Source: Talinum fruticosum (Eukaryota; Streptophyta; Magnoliopsida; Caryophyllales; Talinaceae). From it: a stretch of 64,000 nt of DNA. Made by a program: the position numbers and the translations under genes. The notes under the pieces are model-generated. The model was given only the letters and a program-made list of their open reading frames with translations. It was not told where the DNA came from and did not search any database. The stretch spans positions 9,848,501 to 9,912,500 of the forward strand of contig JAITYX010000007.1 of NCBI GenBank assembly GCA_021018815.1, written 5' to 3'. Of this stretch, positions 35,001 through 47,893 are shown piece by piece (positions within the stretch are counted from its first letter, which is position 1; every line of letters starts with the position of its first letter).

Positions 35001-37087
35001 GGGCATCCGGAGAAGGGCAGGAAAAGATTATACCAATAGCTTGGAAGGATATAGTATAGCTTAGGACATAGCATAAACAGCAAACAGGTTTAAAAGTCAG
35101 GTAATAGATCATCAATAGGCAAGCAGTTATGGTTTATCATGCAAAAACCTGATTATCTTTGGATGAAGTGGACACGTGAAATATATTTAAAAAGGAGACA
35201 TACTTGGAGTTATGACACGAACTAGAGCTGACATTGGAGAAAGACCATAAATACAGGAACAACAACAACTCCGATATTAGGTTCCGCTTGCGCAGGATCT
35301 GGGGAGATCCTAATGAAGACAGTCTTACCCTTGTAAATATTTATACTCATAGAGAAACTAATTTCAAAAGACCCACATTAAACTTCTTCATGAAACTCTT
35401 TGAAAACAAAAGGTAACAAAAACACCAAGTACAAATGTCCAGTGATATTATAAATGAAGAAAAACACCATAAAAGAGAACATATAAATTGTTGGTTTCAC
35501 AGAAGTACTGAAAATTGGTTACTCTTGAATAAAGGCAAATTCAGCACATCTATGGCTATATCTGTTTCGAGAAATCTAAGACTAGATGTTGATTAGAAGA
35601 ATATGGTATAGCATTGAAACCACAATCGCAGACATGCTTCTGCTAAAAGATGTCCTTTTTCACAGAAATTACGCAGACTAAATATTGTTGGGTATTAGGA
35701 AAATTGGACGACTTGGAATGCAATTCTGCAAGGAAACCATGTGCCAAGAGCTAAGAGAAATTTCAGTTATACAATCACAGCTGGAGTAGCTTACCACATT
35801 TGGAGTCAGAGAAATTCACTGATCTTCAAGCAGAGACTGACTCATGTCGATCAAATTGTAAACAAGATTAGACAGGATTAAGAGTACAGTTTGTAAGTAA
35901 GAAGAAGGGAATATTTATAAGCTGGATGGATAGATTATATTTATAGGAGGCACAAAGGCTATGATTTTGTAATCCTTTAGGCATGCCCAAAAGCATTTGT
36001 GCGCAGCCGCTTGACCTTAATGTATAGTGATAACTTACCATTTTGCAGAAAAACAATTCAAAATAACATCTACGCATAACACATTTCAGTTTTCAAAATG
36101 CCAATCAAATACCATCAACCCTGTGAAGTCAAAACATAAAGCTTTCCCACTTCCAGGTTTGAAGGAAGCAACAGCCAAATTCATGGTAAACCATTAGTTT
36201 GAAAAAGAAACATTACTCCAGGATCCCTATGCAACACTAAATATATAAACCGAGAATTCTCTCAACTAGTATGAATTAAAACTGATGTCACCATTGCACT
36301 TCTTCAACTCAGCTATCTTCCCTACACACAGACATTACTAAAAAACTTTTAAGTCTATTCCCCAGTCCATCATTTCCAAACATTGCTCAAATCTATTCCC
36401 CAATTCCTCTTAACATTCCCAAACATTCCTCAAGTTCAACCACATCAACAAACATCTTTAGTTCGACCACATTATCACCAATGGGATTCACAGCTAAAAA
36501 TGCCACTCGAAACTCAATCTTCATGTAGCAAGATGCATCAAAAGCTTCACAGAATGCAAAAGTTTCCATAACCCTGACGAACCCATTGACAATTTCACAA
36601 AATCCCCAAAACCCTGGAATTTAACTGTCTTAAATGCCAAGCATTTAAAATCAAACTTACGAACCCTAACCCAATCAATTGAAACACAAATTCGAGACTT
36701 GAAAATTGAACGAGAAATTTACTGAAAAGAAACCTGCTTTCCGAGGATTAGGAGTCCAGGCTTCTCGACATCAACGAGAGCCTTGAGCAACTTGGCGACA
36801 TTCAAAGGGTAAAGATGATGAGAGGATTCTACATGGATGGCTCGATCAGCTCCCATTGCCAGACCGGTCCGCAGAGTATCAACGCACTGGGCAGGGCCCA
36901 TGCTAACGGCGACAACCTCGGAAGCCAAGCCGGCTTCCCTGATTCGGAGGGCCTCTTCAAGGGCAATCTCGCAGAAGGGGTTCATGGACATCTTGACATT
37001 CTTCGTCTCTACTCCAGTTCTGTCGGATTTAACCCGGATTTTGACGGCATAATCCACCACTCTCTTGATTGCCACCATTATCTTCAT
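32027..37087 (-). CDS. ETFB: electron transfer flavoprotein subunit beta, mitochondrial
   Basis: Four exons on the - strand: 37087-36734, 33884-33804, 33244-33150, 32252-32027, all with GT..AG junctions and correct phase, giving 251 aa, the normal plant length. ETF alpha/beta in the matrix takes electrons from isovaleryl-CoA and D-2-hydroxyglutarate dehydrogenases and passes them to ETF:ubiquinone oxidoreductase, important when branched-chain amino acids are respired. Seen: [19 protein letters not shown] start, [32 protein letters not shown], the nucleotide-binding [12 protein letters not shown] (exon 2), and [20 protein letters not shown] near the C-terminus. Intron 1 is 2849 bp and holds a LINE fragment in antisense. 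The frame is unbroken, unlike several neighbours. Confidence 0.97.
34530..35880 (+). mobile_element. LINE reverse-transcriptase fragment in ETFB intron 1
   Basis: In the + direction, antisense to ETFB, broken frames give plant LINE ORF2 signatures in the correct order: [19 protein letters not shown] (about 34690), KYLGVP (34757), [11 protein letters not shown] and [16 protein letters not shown] (34806-34915), [11 protein letters not shown] (35160) and [16 protein letters not shown] (about 35790). Many stops and shifts are present, so it is an old 5'-truncated copy. Confidence 0.8.
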
Positions 37088-37138
37088 CTTCTCTCTCCGC
37101 TCTCTTCAATTTGATCTTCCGTCTCAAACACTCTTTCT

Positions 37139-37171
37139 TTTTCTCTTCTTCTTCTTCTTCTTCTTCTCTTC

Positions 37172-37212
<41 letters not shown>

Positions 37213-37215
37213 GAG
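37139..37215. repeat. (TCT)n/(CT)n tract in the ETFB leader
   Basis: TTC/TCT and CT repeats 50-130 bp upstream of the ETFB ATG; on the sense strand they are GA-rich (GAA)n and (GA)n. Confidence 0.9.
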
Positions 37216-38743
37216 TCAGTGCTGAGAGTTTGAAGGTATCCAGTAACAACCAAGAACTAATTTCTCTTTATAGTTTACTTAATGGGCTTTGGAATTGGCC
37301 CAATTAAAACGCGTTTTGGCGGTCCACCAAGTCAATGTATCAAATCATATTGCTTCAGTTTTGGATATGGCCCATCACATTTTTCCCGACAGATAGCATA
37401 GACATTGATAAATATGAAATTAATGGCAATCATCGTAACTTTCACAACACAAGAAGTTTTATACACCAAATACTATTCTATTCATTTTATAATATTTGTT
37501 ATTTTTTTGTTACAAAAAATATTAAACAGGTATGAAATTTATAATCAAATTTATATTAAATGATCAAATTTCTCTAAAATTTCACCGAAAATGAAGAACG
37601 TCAATAAAAAGAAGAAATAATGAAAAAATTTATAGGGACAAAATTGGTAAAATATTTATTAATATTTTATTGGAATTAGTAAGCGACAGATATTATAAAA
37701 CGAAAAACATTAGTTAAATTGACGTATATGTTGGAAATAATAGCACAATCACAACAAAAATTGGAGAGGGTAATAGCCTTGCGTTGGAAAATCACAGTTT
37801 TGATAAACACAAAATCAACTTTTGGAAGACTACAAATTACCTTCCTAATCCAAGTATACTTGGTTTCTTCTTCAAAGGCACTTGGGAAAACCCAAGTATA
37901 AAAAGTAGTGAAAATTTCTCAAAAACTTATATGTGGGACAAAATCTTTTATACACAAAAGTTTCCAAATATTTTGAAACTTTTTCAATAGTATATTGTGA
38001 AACAAATGAAGGATAGTATAATTTCAGAACGTCAACTATATACCTATAAATATATGATTTCAAGATATATGTCACCAAATAATTGGATGAAAAAATATAT
38101 ATAAAATTTTGTTAGTTTAACATAATAATGTGTCAACTAAAAATATATACATTTAGTAAAAATTTGTCGTGTAATTTTAGCCGAGTAGACAACGAAGTCC
38201 AGCAATCCCTTTTGCTTTTTAAATTGTCTATCTCCTCTCTGTCCTCCACCGAGGCGGACCCCCTCCCCAACTTCTCCCATAATTAATTGTATACAGATTT
38301 GAGCAAAAGCAGAGGCCGGAATCTTCAATGGAATACAGTCATAGGATTTGCAATAATTCCAGATCTATTTGCATAATTCTACACAGATTAGGGCATCTTC
38401 AGTGAAGGAGCAAAGAAGTTTGCATTTCTAGTATTGGGAATTTTATGTTTGAGTTTTAATTTTATTTTTTTTAAAGAGGGGGATCATAGAGAGAGACATG
38501 TGAGACTGAGATTTGGGACCTTCAATCATGCCTCATAATTCAACTCTGGCCTTTTCACATTGACCATTAATCCCACAGCCTTTAAACAAAAGCAATAATT
38601 ATTTGAAATTGGATGGATTACTGCCAACAAATTGCAAATTAAACCCTTTCTTAAATGCTCACCGTCCCTCTAACCCCACAAGCTCCCTCCTTCAACTTCA
38701 ACCTCATCCGATCCCAACTACTTTGAACAAACCACAGCAGCAA
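37216..38743. other. intergenic between ETFB and the GDSL pair
   Basis: Divergent promoter region for ETFB (-) and GDSL-1 (+). AT-rich, no recognisable repeat or gene. An upstream in-frame ATG at 38603 precedes GDSL-1, but its peptide has no signal-sequence character. Confidence 0.5.
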
Positions 38744-41700
38744 ATGGCCACCACCAGGATCGCCGTAATGGCGCTATGGTATCTCTTTCTCTCTCCTCTT
38801 CTCACTCAGTCAACCGGCGAGGACAAGGTGGCCATGTACGTGTTCGGAGACTCCCTCTACGACACCGGCATGACGCTCTACCACGACGTCCATGGCATCG
38901 GCTCCGCCAAGCTGTGGCCCTACGGCGAGACATACTTCAAGAAGCCCGCCGGAAGGTTTTGCGATGGCCGCGTTATCCCGGATTTCATTGGTACCCACCT
39001 AACTTATTGTATTACCGCCCTGAATTATATATGCCACCGCTTGGCGAAAATAATAACGATATACGTTACATATTTGCAGCTCAGTACGCGGGGTTGCCGT
39101 TGCCGGAGCCGTACCTGCGGCCGGGGCTGAACTCGAGCACGTACAAAAATGGGATCAATTTTGCCTCCGCTGCTGCCAGTGTCTTACCTGAAGTCCGTCC
39201 CAACGCTGTATGTTTCTCACTTCTTCTTCATCATGTCTTTGCTGCCAAACACGAAAGAACGCAAAGTTTTGTTTTAATCTCGATTAGATTGGGTGCGTTG
39301 TTGTTTTGATGGTAATTAACAAGATATAAATTATTAGAGTATATTTAGCATAATTAGCTGGTTAATTATATTAAAATATTAGTCAAATTTTAATATACAG
39401 ATAATAAATTAATAAAAAATCATATACTACACAAGTATCAATTTGTATTTATTCTTTAAATATTATTCAAATAGATCTATATTAATTTATATTGGTGTCA
39501 GTTTTTTTTTTTTTTAATTGTTTTTCTTTGGAGGATTCAGATTAGCTTCAAGGGGCAAGTGGATTATTTTCGGGAAATGGTGCAGAAAATGAAGAAGGAA
39601 ACTGGGGAAGATGAGGCCAACAACGTGATATCTAAAGCAGTCTATTTGTTCGACATTATTGGAGGAAATGACTGGGTTCAGCTAATCAAGGACAATATCA
39701 ATAAACCACCCATTTCTCCTTCCTATAAGCAGTTCTACCTGAAGGAGATAATCGGCAACATCAGTATCAACGTCAAGGTAAGAATCTGCAATTTGTCAAG
39801 ATAATAGACGACAAGAAGATATCAATTAGTTTAACTGATAAAGTAATTAAGTATTCTAATAAATTCGGTTTCTTGACTGATATGATTGAATAAATTAGAC
39901 GATCTACAACGAAGGAGCAAGGAAATTTGCATTCCAAAGCTTAGGGCCATTAGGATGCCTACCAACCGTAAAATTCACACTAGGATACAACGGGACATGC
40001 GTAGATGAGCTACAAGATCTAGTCCAGATGCAGAATGCAGCAGTTCTAAAGCTAATGAAGAAGCTTCAGAGCCAATTACCGGGGTTCAAATACACAATAT
40101 ATGACTTCTATCCCTCTGCATATTCACGAATCCTGCACGGGGACAAATATGGTAAGTTTTACATATTGCTCTAATCATATATACTTGGGCACCTTTCTTT
40201 ATCAATATGCTAATTTGGATTCTTTTCAAATCTGAAATCTTCATTTTATCTTGTTGGAGGTTAGCTTTTATTTGTTGTCATGAACTTGGGTCCCTCCATC
40301 AGGCTATCTATGACAGTGCTATCAGCCCATCACTGGCTCCCAGTCATTTATGGACCTCTAGCATCCAGAATTAACTAACCCTATTTGCTGTCAAGTGCAG
40401 TTACATAGCTCACCTTATAGGAGTAGTTTTATATATATATATATATAGGTGGGTGGAGTCTTGGAGGAGACCGTATTTATACTATAGACCCGAAACTTTT
40501 AGTCTTGGGATACCTGTCAAATAATAGCTGATAGAGATAAAGTGCATAAAAGATTGTTGTTTGAAGGAGAGAAAAAGAAAAAAGTTTTTTTACTGTCTCG
40601 AGTTTATAGACCTTACTTGGGATATCACTATTATCAAAAGTACTTAAATAATTAAAAAAATCAAACTATTCTTTTTATTTTTGGTGCATAAAAAGAGAAA
40701 TAAATAAAGAACTAGCAGTCCCTCACAACCGAGACCATGTTAGACAAGTATAACCTATATAATTATATTAAACAAGATCTTATACAGCTCATATGATGGA
40801 GAGTCAAACTGTAATTGACATATAAAAAGGTGTTAAATACTCCAATATTCAATCCAAAATTAATATCAAAAGTTTGAGCCACCAATTAAAAATATTAAAA
40901 TTAAAAGTAAAATATCAAAATTAATTTTATAATTTTAATTAGAATAGCATATGTATCTTGTATGAACACACTTTTAAAATATCTTACCTTAGCCTATGTT
41001 AATGTATTTTATAATATAAAATCACTATTTTTAAATATAAAATCACTATTTTTTAATATAAAATCACTATTTTTTAATAATTATGATTAATTATGACTTT
41101 AAAATTTTAATAAATGTTAGTTTCACCAACAAATATCAAATTATTTTCTAATTGAATCAACCATGCCCAGAAAATATATCATGCGCATAAGTTTTACAAA
41201 TATAAAAAGCTATATATAGATAAATTGATAATCTTACATAATTTATAAATTGTAATATAACACTACTATTTAATCATATTTTTTTATTTATATCTAATAT
41301 AATAACTTATAAATCAAGAAAATATATTTAAGTTGTATCTTATAAGTCATTTTACTTTTATAATTGTATATAATTCTCAATTCTTTTCATTATATCTCCA
41401 CTTGCATCAACCACGTGAAATAATGCAGTACCTCTTCGCTCTGCCCTAAACATGGTAGTCGGTTTGGATGTGGAATTTTAAAACGAGATGATATGTGTTT
41501 TGTACGAATATATATTTTAAAATATTTTATTTTATTTTAATTTATATTGATATATTTTATAATTAAAAATTATAATTTTTTAATAATTATGATTAATTAT
41601 AAAGATAAAATTTTAATAATCGTAGGTTACGTCGGTAAGTATTAAATGACACCCTAATCGGATCAACCCTACCTATAAGGTGTGTTATATACATAATTTT

Positions 41701-42509
41701 ACAAATATAAAATGATAGATAAAATGACGATTTTACATAATTTGTAAGTTGTAATACAATCATATCATTCAATTATACCATTATTTTTCAATTTATTACT
41801 TGATATATAATAATTTTCAAGTCGAAAGAAGAGACTTAAGGTGTATCTTATATAAGACACATATAATTTCACTTTTAAAATACAAAACTAAATATTTAGA
41901 ATTACGATAGTACGAGAAAAGTAATTAATAAAGATAAAATATTCAGATATATTAATCGGTGTATTTTGTATCGTAAATAACATATAATTGAATTTCATGG
42001 GGTATTAGTAATGTGGAAATTGATGATTGGATTGGATGGAATCAAATAGGATTCGAGAAGTTTGAGGAGCAAAACTTCAGTGTCAAGCAGTAGCACAAAA
42101 TCGAGTGGGAAAAGACAGACTCATATTCTTTGTAGTCAATTATGTGTTGTTTTAATGTGACTTTAAAGTGTCCTTTCACTTATTAAGCTACCTGTGATAG
42201 ATTTTGGCTATTAGCGACTTCTTTATACTCTATCTCTTCACATTTATCTTGAATTTTATCTCGGAAAAAAACAAATCAGGATTCAAGGAAACCCAGACAG
42301 CATGCTGTGGAAGTGGGAGTTTCAATGGGAACTTCACATGCCAAAAGAAAAAGGAGAACTTCACACTGTGCAGTAATCCAAGTGATCATCTGTGGTTTGA
42401 TGCTGGTCATCCCACAGAAAGGGCCAACAGCCAATTCTCTCAGGAATTCTGGGCTGGATCCTCCAACTTGGTTGCCCCTTACAATCTCAAGGCTTTCTTT
42501 GCTATGTAG
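38744..42509 (+). CDS. GDSL esterase/lipase (GLIP-like), GDSL-1
   Basis: Five exons: 38744-38990, 39080-39207, 39541-39777, 39899-40151, 42280-42509, in phase throughout, 364 aa. Secreted SGNH-fold serine hydrolase acting on ester bonds of lipids or small metabolites; GLIP members take part in defence, but the substrate here is unknown. Seen: signal peptide VMALWYLFLSPLL, block I VFGDSLYDTG with nucleophile S37, FCDGRVIPDFI, block III GGND (N168), GPLGC, and block V FDAGHPTE with D329 and H332. I chose the ATG at 38744 because it places a signal peptide at the N-terminus; an upstream in-frame ATG at 38603 adds 47 residues without such character. Intron 4 is 2128 bp and holds a repeat also found at 45676. 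Confidence 0.93.
40262..40560. repeat. repeat copy in GDSL-1 intron 4
   Basis: About 300 bp (CTATCAGCCCATCACTGGCT.., GCTCACCTTATAGGAGTA, GGTGGGTGGAG) similar to 45676-45920 in the same orientation, with small indels including a (TA)n expansion at 40430-40446. Confidence 0.85.
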
Positions 42510-43208
42510 GTTCCAATCACATGTTCAAAACCAATCTTATGAATTCAAGCTACCCAATTCAAACATTTTTTATTTTATTTTATTTTATTTTTTGGGTTGG
42601 AAATGAAAATTTTATCAATTTTTTCATGAGCTCAATTTATTATACACTGAGAAAATTATTTTCTGACTAATATATTAATTGCCAAGTGAAGTATTTTCTC
42701 TCACTGTTATTATAGAACAATGTTCGTCAAAAAAAAAAAAAAAGAATTATAGACCAATGATATTCGTGACTAGCATGGTTGGCAAGGTCAATGGGCTCTG
42801 TCAATGGGTTCAGCCAATATTATCATAAGCAAACCAATCAAAATTTACTCATAAATTAGTTCAGCCAAATTTACAGGGGAGTCCTAACATTTTATATAAT
42901 GATCTTCCATCAAGAGAAAAACACAAAATTTTTCCTTTTCTTTTTACTCTCTAACTCCCTCTATTTCTCCGCTCCTCTAACCATTTTATTACACGTGGCC
43001 CGAGACTATAAGTCACAAATCTATAATATAACTTCTTACCCCACAAAGTCGCATCCCCTAGATCCTGAAGATAATGGCAGCAATAAAGACGTCAATAGAA
43101 AGTATGGTGATCAATAATGATGTATCCTATATAGGAAACCCCACTCCCACCTTCAACCTAACCTCATTTTTAATCGATCTCAACTCCTGCAAAGGAACAC
43201 ATATCAAA

Positions 43209-45039
43209 ATGGCTGTGAAATCTACCATTGCCATGGCCATAATGGCGTTGTGGTACCTCTTTCGCTCTCCTCTTCCTCTTCTTCTTCAGCCGATGAGGGA
43301 GGCTAAGGTTAAGGTGGTGCTCTACGTGTTCGGAGACTCCCTCTACGACGCTGGCATGACGCTCTACCACGATGTCGATGAAATTGGGGCGGCCAAGTTC
43401 TGGCCCTACGGCGAGACCTACTTCAAGAAGCCGGCGGGGAGGTTCTGCGATGGGCGCGTTCTGCCCGATTTCATTGGTATTTACACCACTACAATTCACT
43501 AACAAGGGACGTTCATCATATAGTTTTTGAAGAAAATCATTTTCCCTGACCAAATACGAACACCCTAAAAATCATTTGCGTATGCAGCTCAGTATGCGGG
43601 ATTGGCGTTCCCCGAACCGTACCTGCGTCCGGGGCTGGACTCCGAGTCTTACACAAATGGGATCAGTTTTGCGTCCGCAGCTGCTTGTGTCATACCTGAA
43701 ACTCGTCCTCTAGCTGTATGTTACATGCACTATATCTTTAACATTATCTTTGCATTGCTTACAAAAATTTGTTTTAGTTATCTCAATTAGGGTGCGCTCA
43801 GTTCAACTGAACTAGAGCGTTATATAACGCGTTGGATAAGACAGAGGGTCAGGAGGCATTGGAGATGACAAAATGCAGAGTAGTAACTTTAAAGAAAAAG
43901 AAAGTTTGAAGCGGAAGAGGGTGGTGAGTGGAGCATTAATTTCAAATCTAGAGAGCAAAAATCACAAGTACAAATTGGTGACCGATATAATCAATTAAGC
44001 TAACTGCCATCGATGTTATTTATACATTAATCATGGTTGTTGATATTGCTATGTTGTGTGTAATTGATAAACTTGGTTTCGTTTTATCTTTTGTTTTCTT
44101 TGGGGGTCCAGATTAGTATGAAGAAACAAGTGGAATATTTTAGGGAAATGAAGCAAAAAATGAAGCAGCAAATTGGAGAAGAAAGGCCAACAACGTGATA
44201 TCTAAAGCAGTCTACTTATTTGACATTGGAGGGAATGACTATGTTCAACTTATCAAGAACAACATCGACAATCCACATTTCTCTCCTAACTTTAAGAAAT
44301 CCTACGTGAACGAGGTTATAGGCAACCTCAGTATCCACATTAAGGTAAGAGCCGAAGATTAATTAGTTTAATTGATAAAGAATTGACATATTACCTGACA
44401 AATAATTGACTTGCTCAATTATATATAACAATTTAATTTATTAGAATATGTACGACGAAGGATCAAGGAAATTTGTATTCCAAGGTATTGGGCCTTTAGG
44501 TTGCCAACCGAATGTGAAATTCACACTAGGATACAAGGGGATGTGCGTAAAAGAGTTACAAGATCTAATCCAGATGCACAATGCTGCATTTTTGAAGCTC
44601 ATGAAGGAGTTGGAGAGCCAATTATTTGAGTTCAAATACACCGTCTATGACTTCTATTCCTCCACATATATAAGGATCCTTCACGGTGACAAATTCGGTG
44701 AGCTTTACAATTCATCATACATACGGAGTTTGACAAGTCATTTTGTTAACCTTAGCATGGGTGATTAAGTTTTCAGGAATTTGATGAATAATTAATTGAA
44801 TGGAAACAGGATTTAAGGAAACCCAAAGAGCATGCTGTGGGAGTGGAGAGTTCAATGGGGACTTCACTTGCCAAATGAAAGAGAAAAATTTCACAGTTTG
44901 TAGTAATCCAAGTGATCATCTATGGTTTGATGGAGGTCATCCTACTGAAGAGGCCAACCGGCAATTCTCAATGGAGTTATGGGCTGGACCTCCCAGTCTG
45001 GTTGCCCCTTACAATCTCAAGACTTTCTTTCCTATGTAG
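43209..45039 (+). CDS. GDSL esterase/lipase (GLIP-like), GDSL-2, one frame break
   Basis: Tandem paralog of GDSL-1 with the same five-exon layout: 43209-43476, 43588-43715, 44112-44344, 44445-44697, 44810-45039. Seen: a hydrophobic signal region (MAIMALWYLF), VFGDSLYDAG with S44, FCDGRVLPDFI, GGNDYVQLIK, GIGPLGC and FDGGHPTEEAN. Exon 3 is 233 nt, one short of a multiple of three. The frame breaks in the A3 run at 44182-44184, after QQIGEE, and resumes in another frame with ANNVISKAVYLFDIGG, matching GDSL-1. With the base supplied the product would be 370 aa. Everything else is preserved, so assembly error is the likelier explanation; otherwise a recent pseudogene. Intron 4 is only 112 bp, against 2.1 kb in GDSL-1. 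Confidence 0.88.
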
Positions 45040-45349
45040 TAATTAAATATACTCCTATTCAGATGTTCAAGATCAAACAAGGTCGTTTTGAGATCTTTGT
45101 ATCTCTTGTGAAGGAAGCTATCTTATCAATTTTTATTTTATTTTTTTTTTGCATTGGAAATAAAAAGATTATGAAATTTATCATGATCTAACTTTTATTA
45201 CAAGGTAAGAAAATTAAGTTTTGACTAATTGTTATTACTGCCAGATTGCAGACTTAAAAATTAAGAAATCTCTCATATATAGGTAGAGTGACCCTGTGCT
45301 TATGAGGCTATATAATTTTTGAGCATCAGTGTTTATATTACCTTAAGAG

Positions 45350-45600
45350 GTAATGAGTGCCAAGTGTAGAAACTTTCTTTGGCGAGCTGTTGAAGAATAT
45401 GAGAAAACATCATATGTCTCATGGATAGATACATGCAAACCCAAGTCGATTGGAATCAAGAACCTGAGGTTTTGGAATGCAGCCGAACTAGACGGGGCAG
45501 TTGCGAACAAAAAATACATAATTTGGGTGAAGTGGATCAATGAGAGGTATATTCAGGCTCAAGATTGGTGGACGTACTTCCATCAAGGAGTCATATGAGA
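45350..45600 (+). mobile_element. LINE ORF2 fragment
   Basis: An 81-codon frame reads AKCRNFLWRAVEEYEKTSYV, then KSIGIKNLRFWNAAELDGAV and IIWVKWINERYI. These match the C-terminal part of plant LINE reverse transcriptases (FLW..KGGLGIKNL..WN.A, WVKWI). Internal deletions against the family pattern show decay. It lies 300 bp after GDSL-2. Confidence 0.8.
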
Positions 45601-45675
45601 CGTAATTTGGCTAATAAAGTGTGTGGTATTGGAGGAAGCTTTGCATAATCATGAACTTGTAAACCTAAATCATTA

Positions 45676-45920
45676 ACTTGGGTCTCTCTATGAGGCTATC
45701 TATGACATTGCTATCAGCCCATCACTGGCTCCCCAGTCATTTATGGACCTCTCGCATCCAGAATCAACTAACCCTATTTGTTGCCTAAGTTCAGTTGCAT
45801 AGCTCACCTTATAGGAGTACTTTTTTCTTTTTTTATAAGTGGGTGGAGGAGACCCGAAATTTTTGAGTCTTGGGGCACCTATCAAATAATATATAGCCCA
45901 TAGAGAGAAAGAGCATAAAT
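45676..45920. repeat. repeat copy downstream of GDSL-2
   Basis: Same repeat as in GDSL-1 intron 4 (40262-40560), roughly 80-85% alike by eye, here directly after the LINE fragment. Confidence 0.85.
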
Positions 45921-47185
45921 GCAGTTTTTTGATATTGTGCTTTTTAAACTTTTAGGAGCCGAGCTAACAATATATATTTTTCTTTAAAAAAAAGAAATTA
46001 CAACGAGTCTTTAATTCACACTTTAAAACTTAAAACTTTCGATCATATTACTGATCAGAAGATTTGCAAAATATTGCATTGGTTGTGGACTTTGGTAAAA
46101 ACATAAACACTAGCTAGGCACACGTTCTGAAAATGTGGGACATTTGAATGACAGAGACATCAAAACTCAAAAGCCCGAACACAAATTAAATTAAATTACG
46201 CCATACTGATGATTATAATAACCATCCCCAACACAAAAAAATGCAAGATATTACACTACAGGTACATATCAATTATAAACCATCTTGTGAGATCTTCTTC
46301 TTATCTTCCTATTTCTCGGTGCTAATGGCAATTGTGCGTGTAAACAGATCCTGAAAAGTAAAAGAACAGACGCTTTGTACTTCGTCAAATAATTTGTTAT
46401 TGTAGATGACAGGAAAACACACAGTTTCCCTGTCTCAGATCACATCTGTTTCTCTAATTTCTTACGGCAATCAAACACCATTAAACTATGAATACTACTT
46501 ATAATATATTTTACTGGGATTCAAAAACAATCACACACAAATAAGCCAGTCCCTTCAATGATGAAGATTTTAATTATTATGATATATGACAAATAAAATA
46601 ACAACATGCTTAGACTACCATGATAACTAATGAAATAAAACCATAAAATGACTAAAAGTTGGAATGAAGCATTAAAAAATTCTATAAAAAATGTAATATA
46701 AATTTTATGTGCCTAAAATAAATGATAATGACAATTTTATTCGTATTATTTAAATTAAAAGAGGCGGTAAATACGACAAATCAAAAGTTATACATCATTT
46801 CAACCCTTGTTATAGATAAGATAGATATAATCTTTATTATCAAAATAAAATCATACCTTTCAAAATGTTTATAAAATAATAATGAAGATTTTCATAAAAT
46901 AAAACTCTTAAAATAAGTGGATCTTTCTTTATCTCTTGAATAATTAATTGTTTTAGAAAATTATTAATCAGAGGTTTAAAGGACATTAATCCTGAAGCTG
47001 AAACACTAACCTGACTCCCTCACCCACATCTTGTCATTTAGCACTTCAGGCTTCTTCTCTTGCTCCTTTATAGCCGTTCTACCCTCCTCCTCATTCAACC
47101 CTCTCTCTCGGTCTCTGTGAGCTATTTCTCTCCGACTCTCACTCTGAGCTATCTCTCTCGCGGTCTCTGCCTCCGATCTCATTTT
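45921..47185. other. intergenic, no gene recognised
   Basis: AT-rich spacer, then CT-rich DNA from 47050 with TCTCTCTCGGTCTCTG runs. The open frame at 47060-47284 is low-complexity and not convincing. Confidence 0.5.
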
Positions 47186-47893
47186 CTCTCTTTTGGGTCC
47201 AACTCAGGTCCCAAGTCCAACTCGGGACCAGCGTCTCGTCTCCGATCTCATTTTATCTCTCCTCTAGGCTCTCCTAGATCGTAGACGGTAACGTTGGTCC
47301 CAACCCGGGTCTCACTATGAGCTATAACAGTTGAATCCCTTTTGGGTCCAACTCAGGTCCCAAGTCCAAGTGAATGAGCCATCTTCTTCTTCTTCCCTAT
47401 TTTCTCTCTCCCAATTTCCATATTACCCAGAACTTAGAACAGAGTATATAGATAGAGCTCAGAGGAGAGAGAAAACGATTTGTTGCCTTTGCCTTTCTTG
47501 ATTATAGACTGCACGTAAATTTGGATTTTTAAGCGTGCAAAGTCCTGATTTGGGACAATGATTTTTTCCTTTGTCATGCATGTAAGATTTTTAAATGAAA
47601 AAATTCCAATCTCACAGTTGGAGGTTGCCCAAAAATTTTGCAATTGGACACATCAGCTCTTCGCTACAAACTCATAAAATTCTTCCCTGTCATTTTCAAG
47701 GCCGACTAATGGTAAATTAAAATCCTTAAAAATACCATCTTTTGAATCCCTTTTGGGTCCAATTCGGGTCCAAGTTCAAGTGAATCAGCCATCTTCTCTT
47801 CTTCTTCTTCCCTATTTTCTCTCTCCCAATTTCCATAGTACTCAGAACAGGGTAGATAGATAGAGTCTAGAGGAGAAAGAAAATTCTTCCCCG
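47186..47893. repeat. duplicated CT-rich module
   Basis: A ~150-bp module (GAATCCCTTTTGGGTCCAA, GCCATCTTCT, CTATTTTCTCTCTCCCAATT, CAGAAC, GATAGATAGAG) occurs at 47333-47483 and again at 47744-47893. A third partial copy of its first part lies at 47188-47225. Between the copies is AT-rich DNA with ATTCTTCCCTGTCATT, repeated at 47884. It resembles duplicated 5'-leader DNA of an unidentified transcribed unit. Confidence 0.8.

Noticed and set aside
6751..45039. Biosynthetic gene cluster joining the dioxygenases and the GDSL esterases
   Set aside because: They are about 20 kb apart with a CASP-like gene, a transcription factor and a mitochondrial flavoprotein gene between them. Each group is explained by its own tandem duplication, and nothing in the sequence links them.
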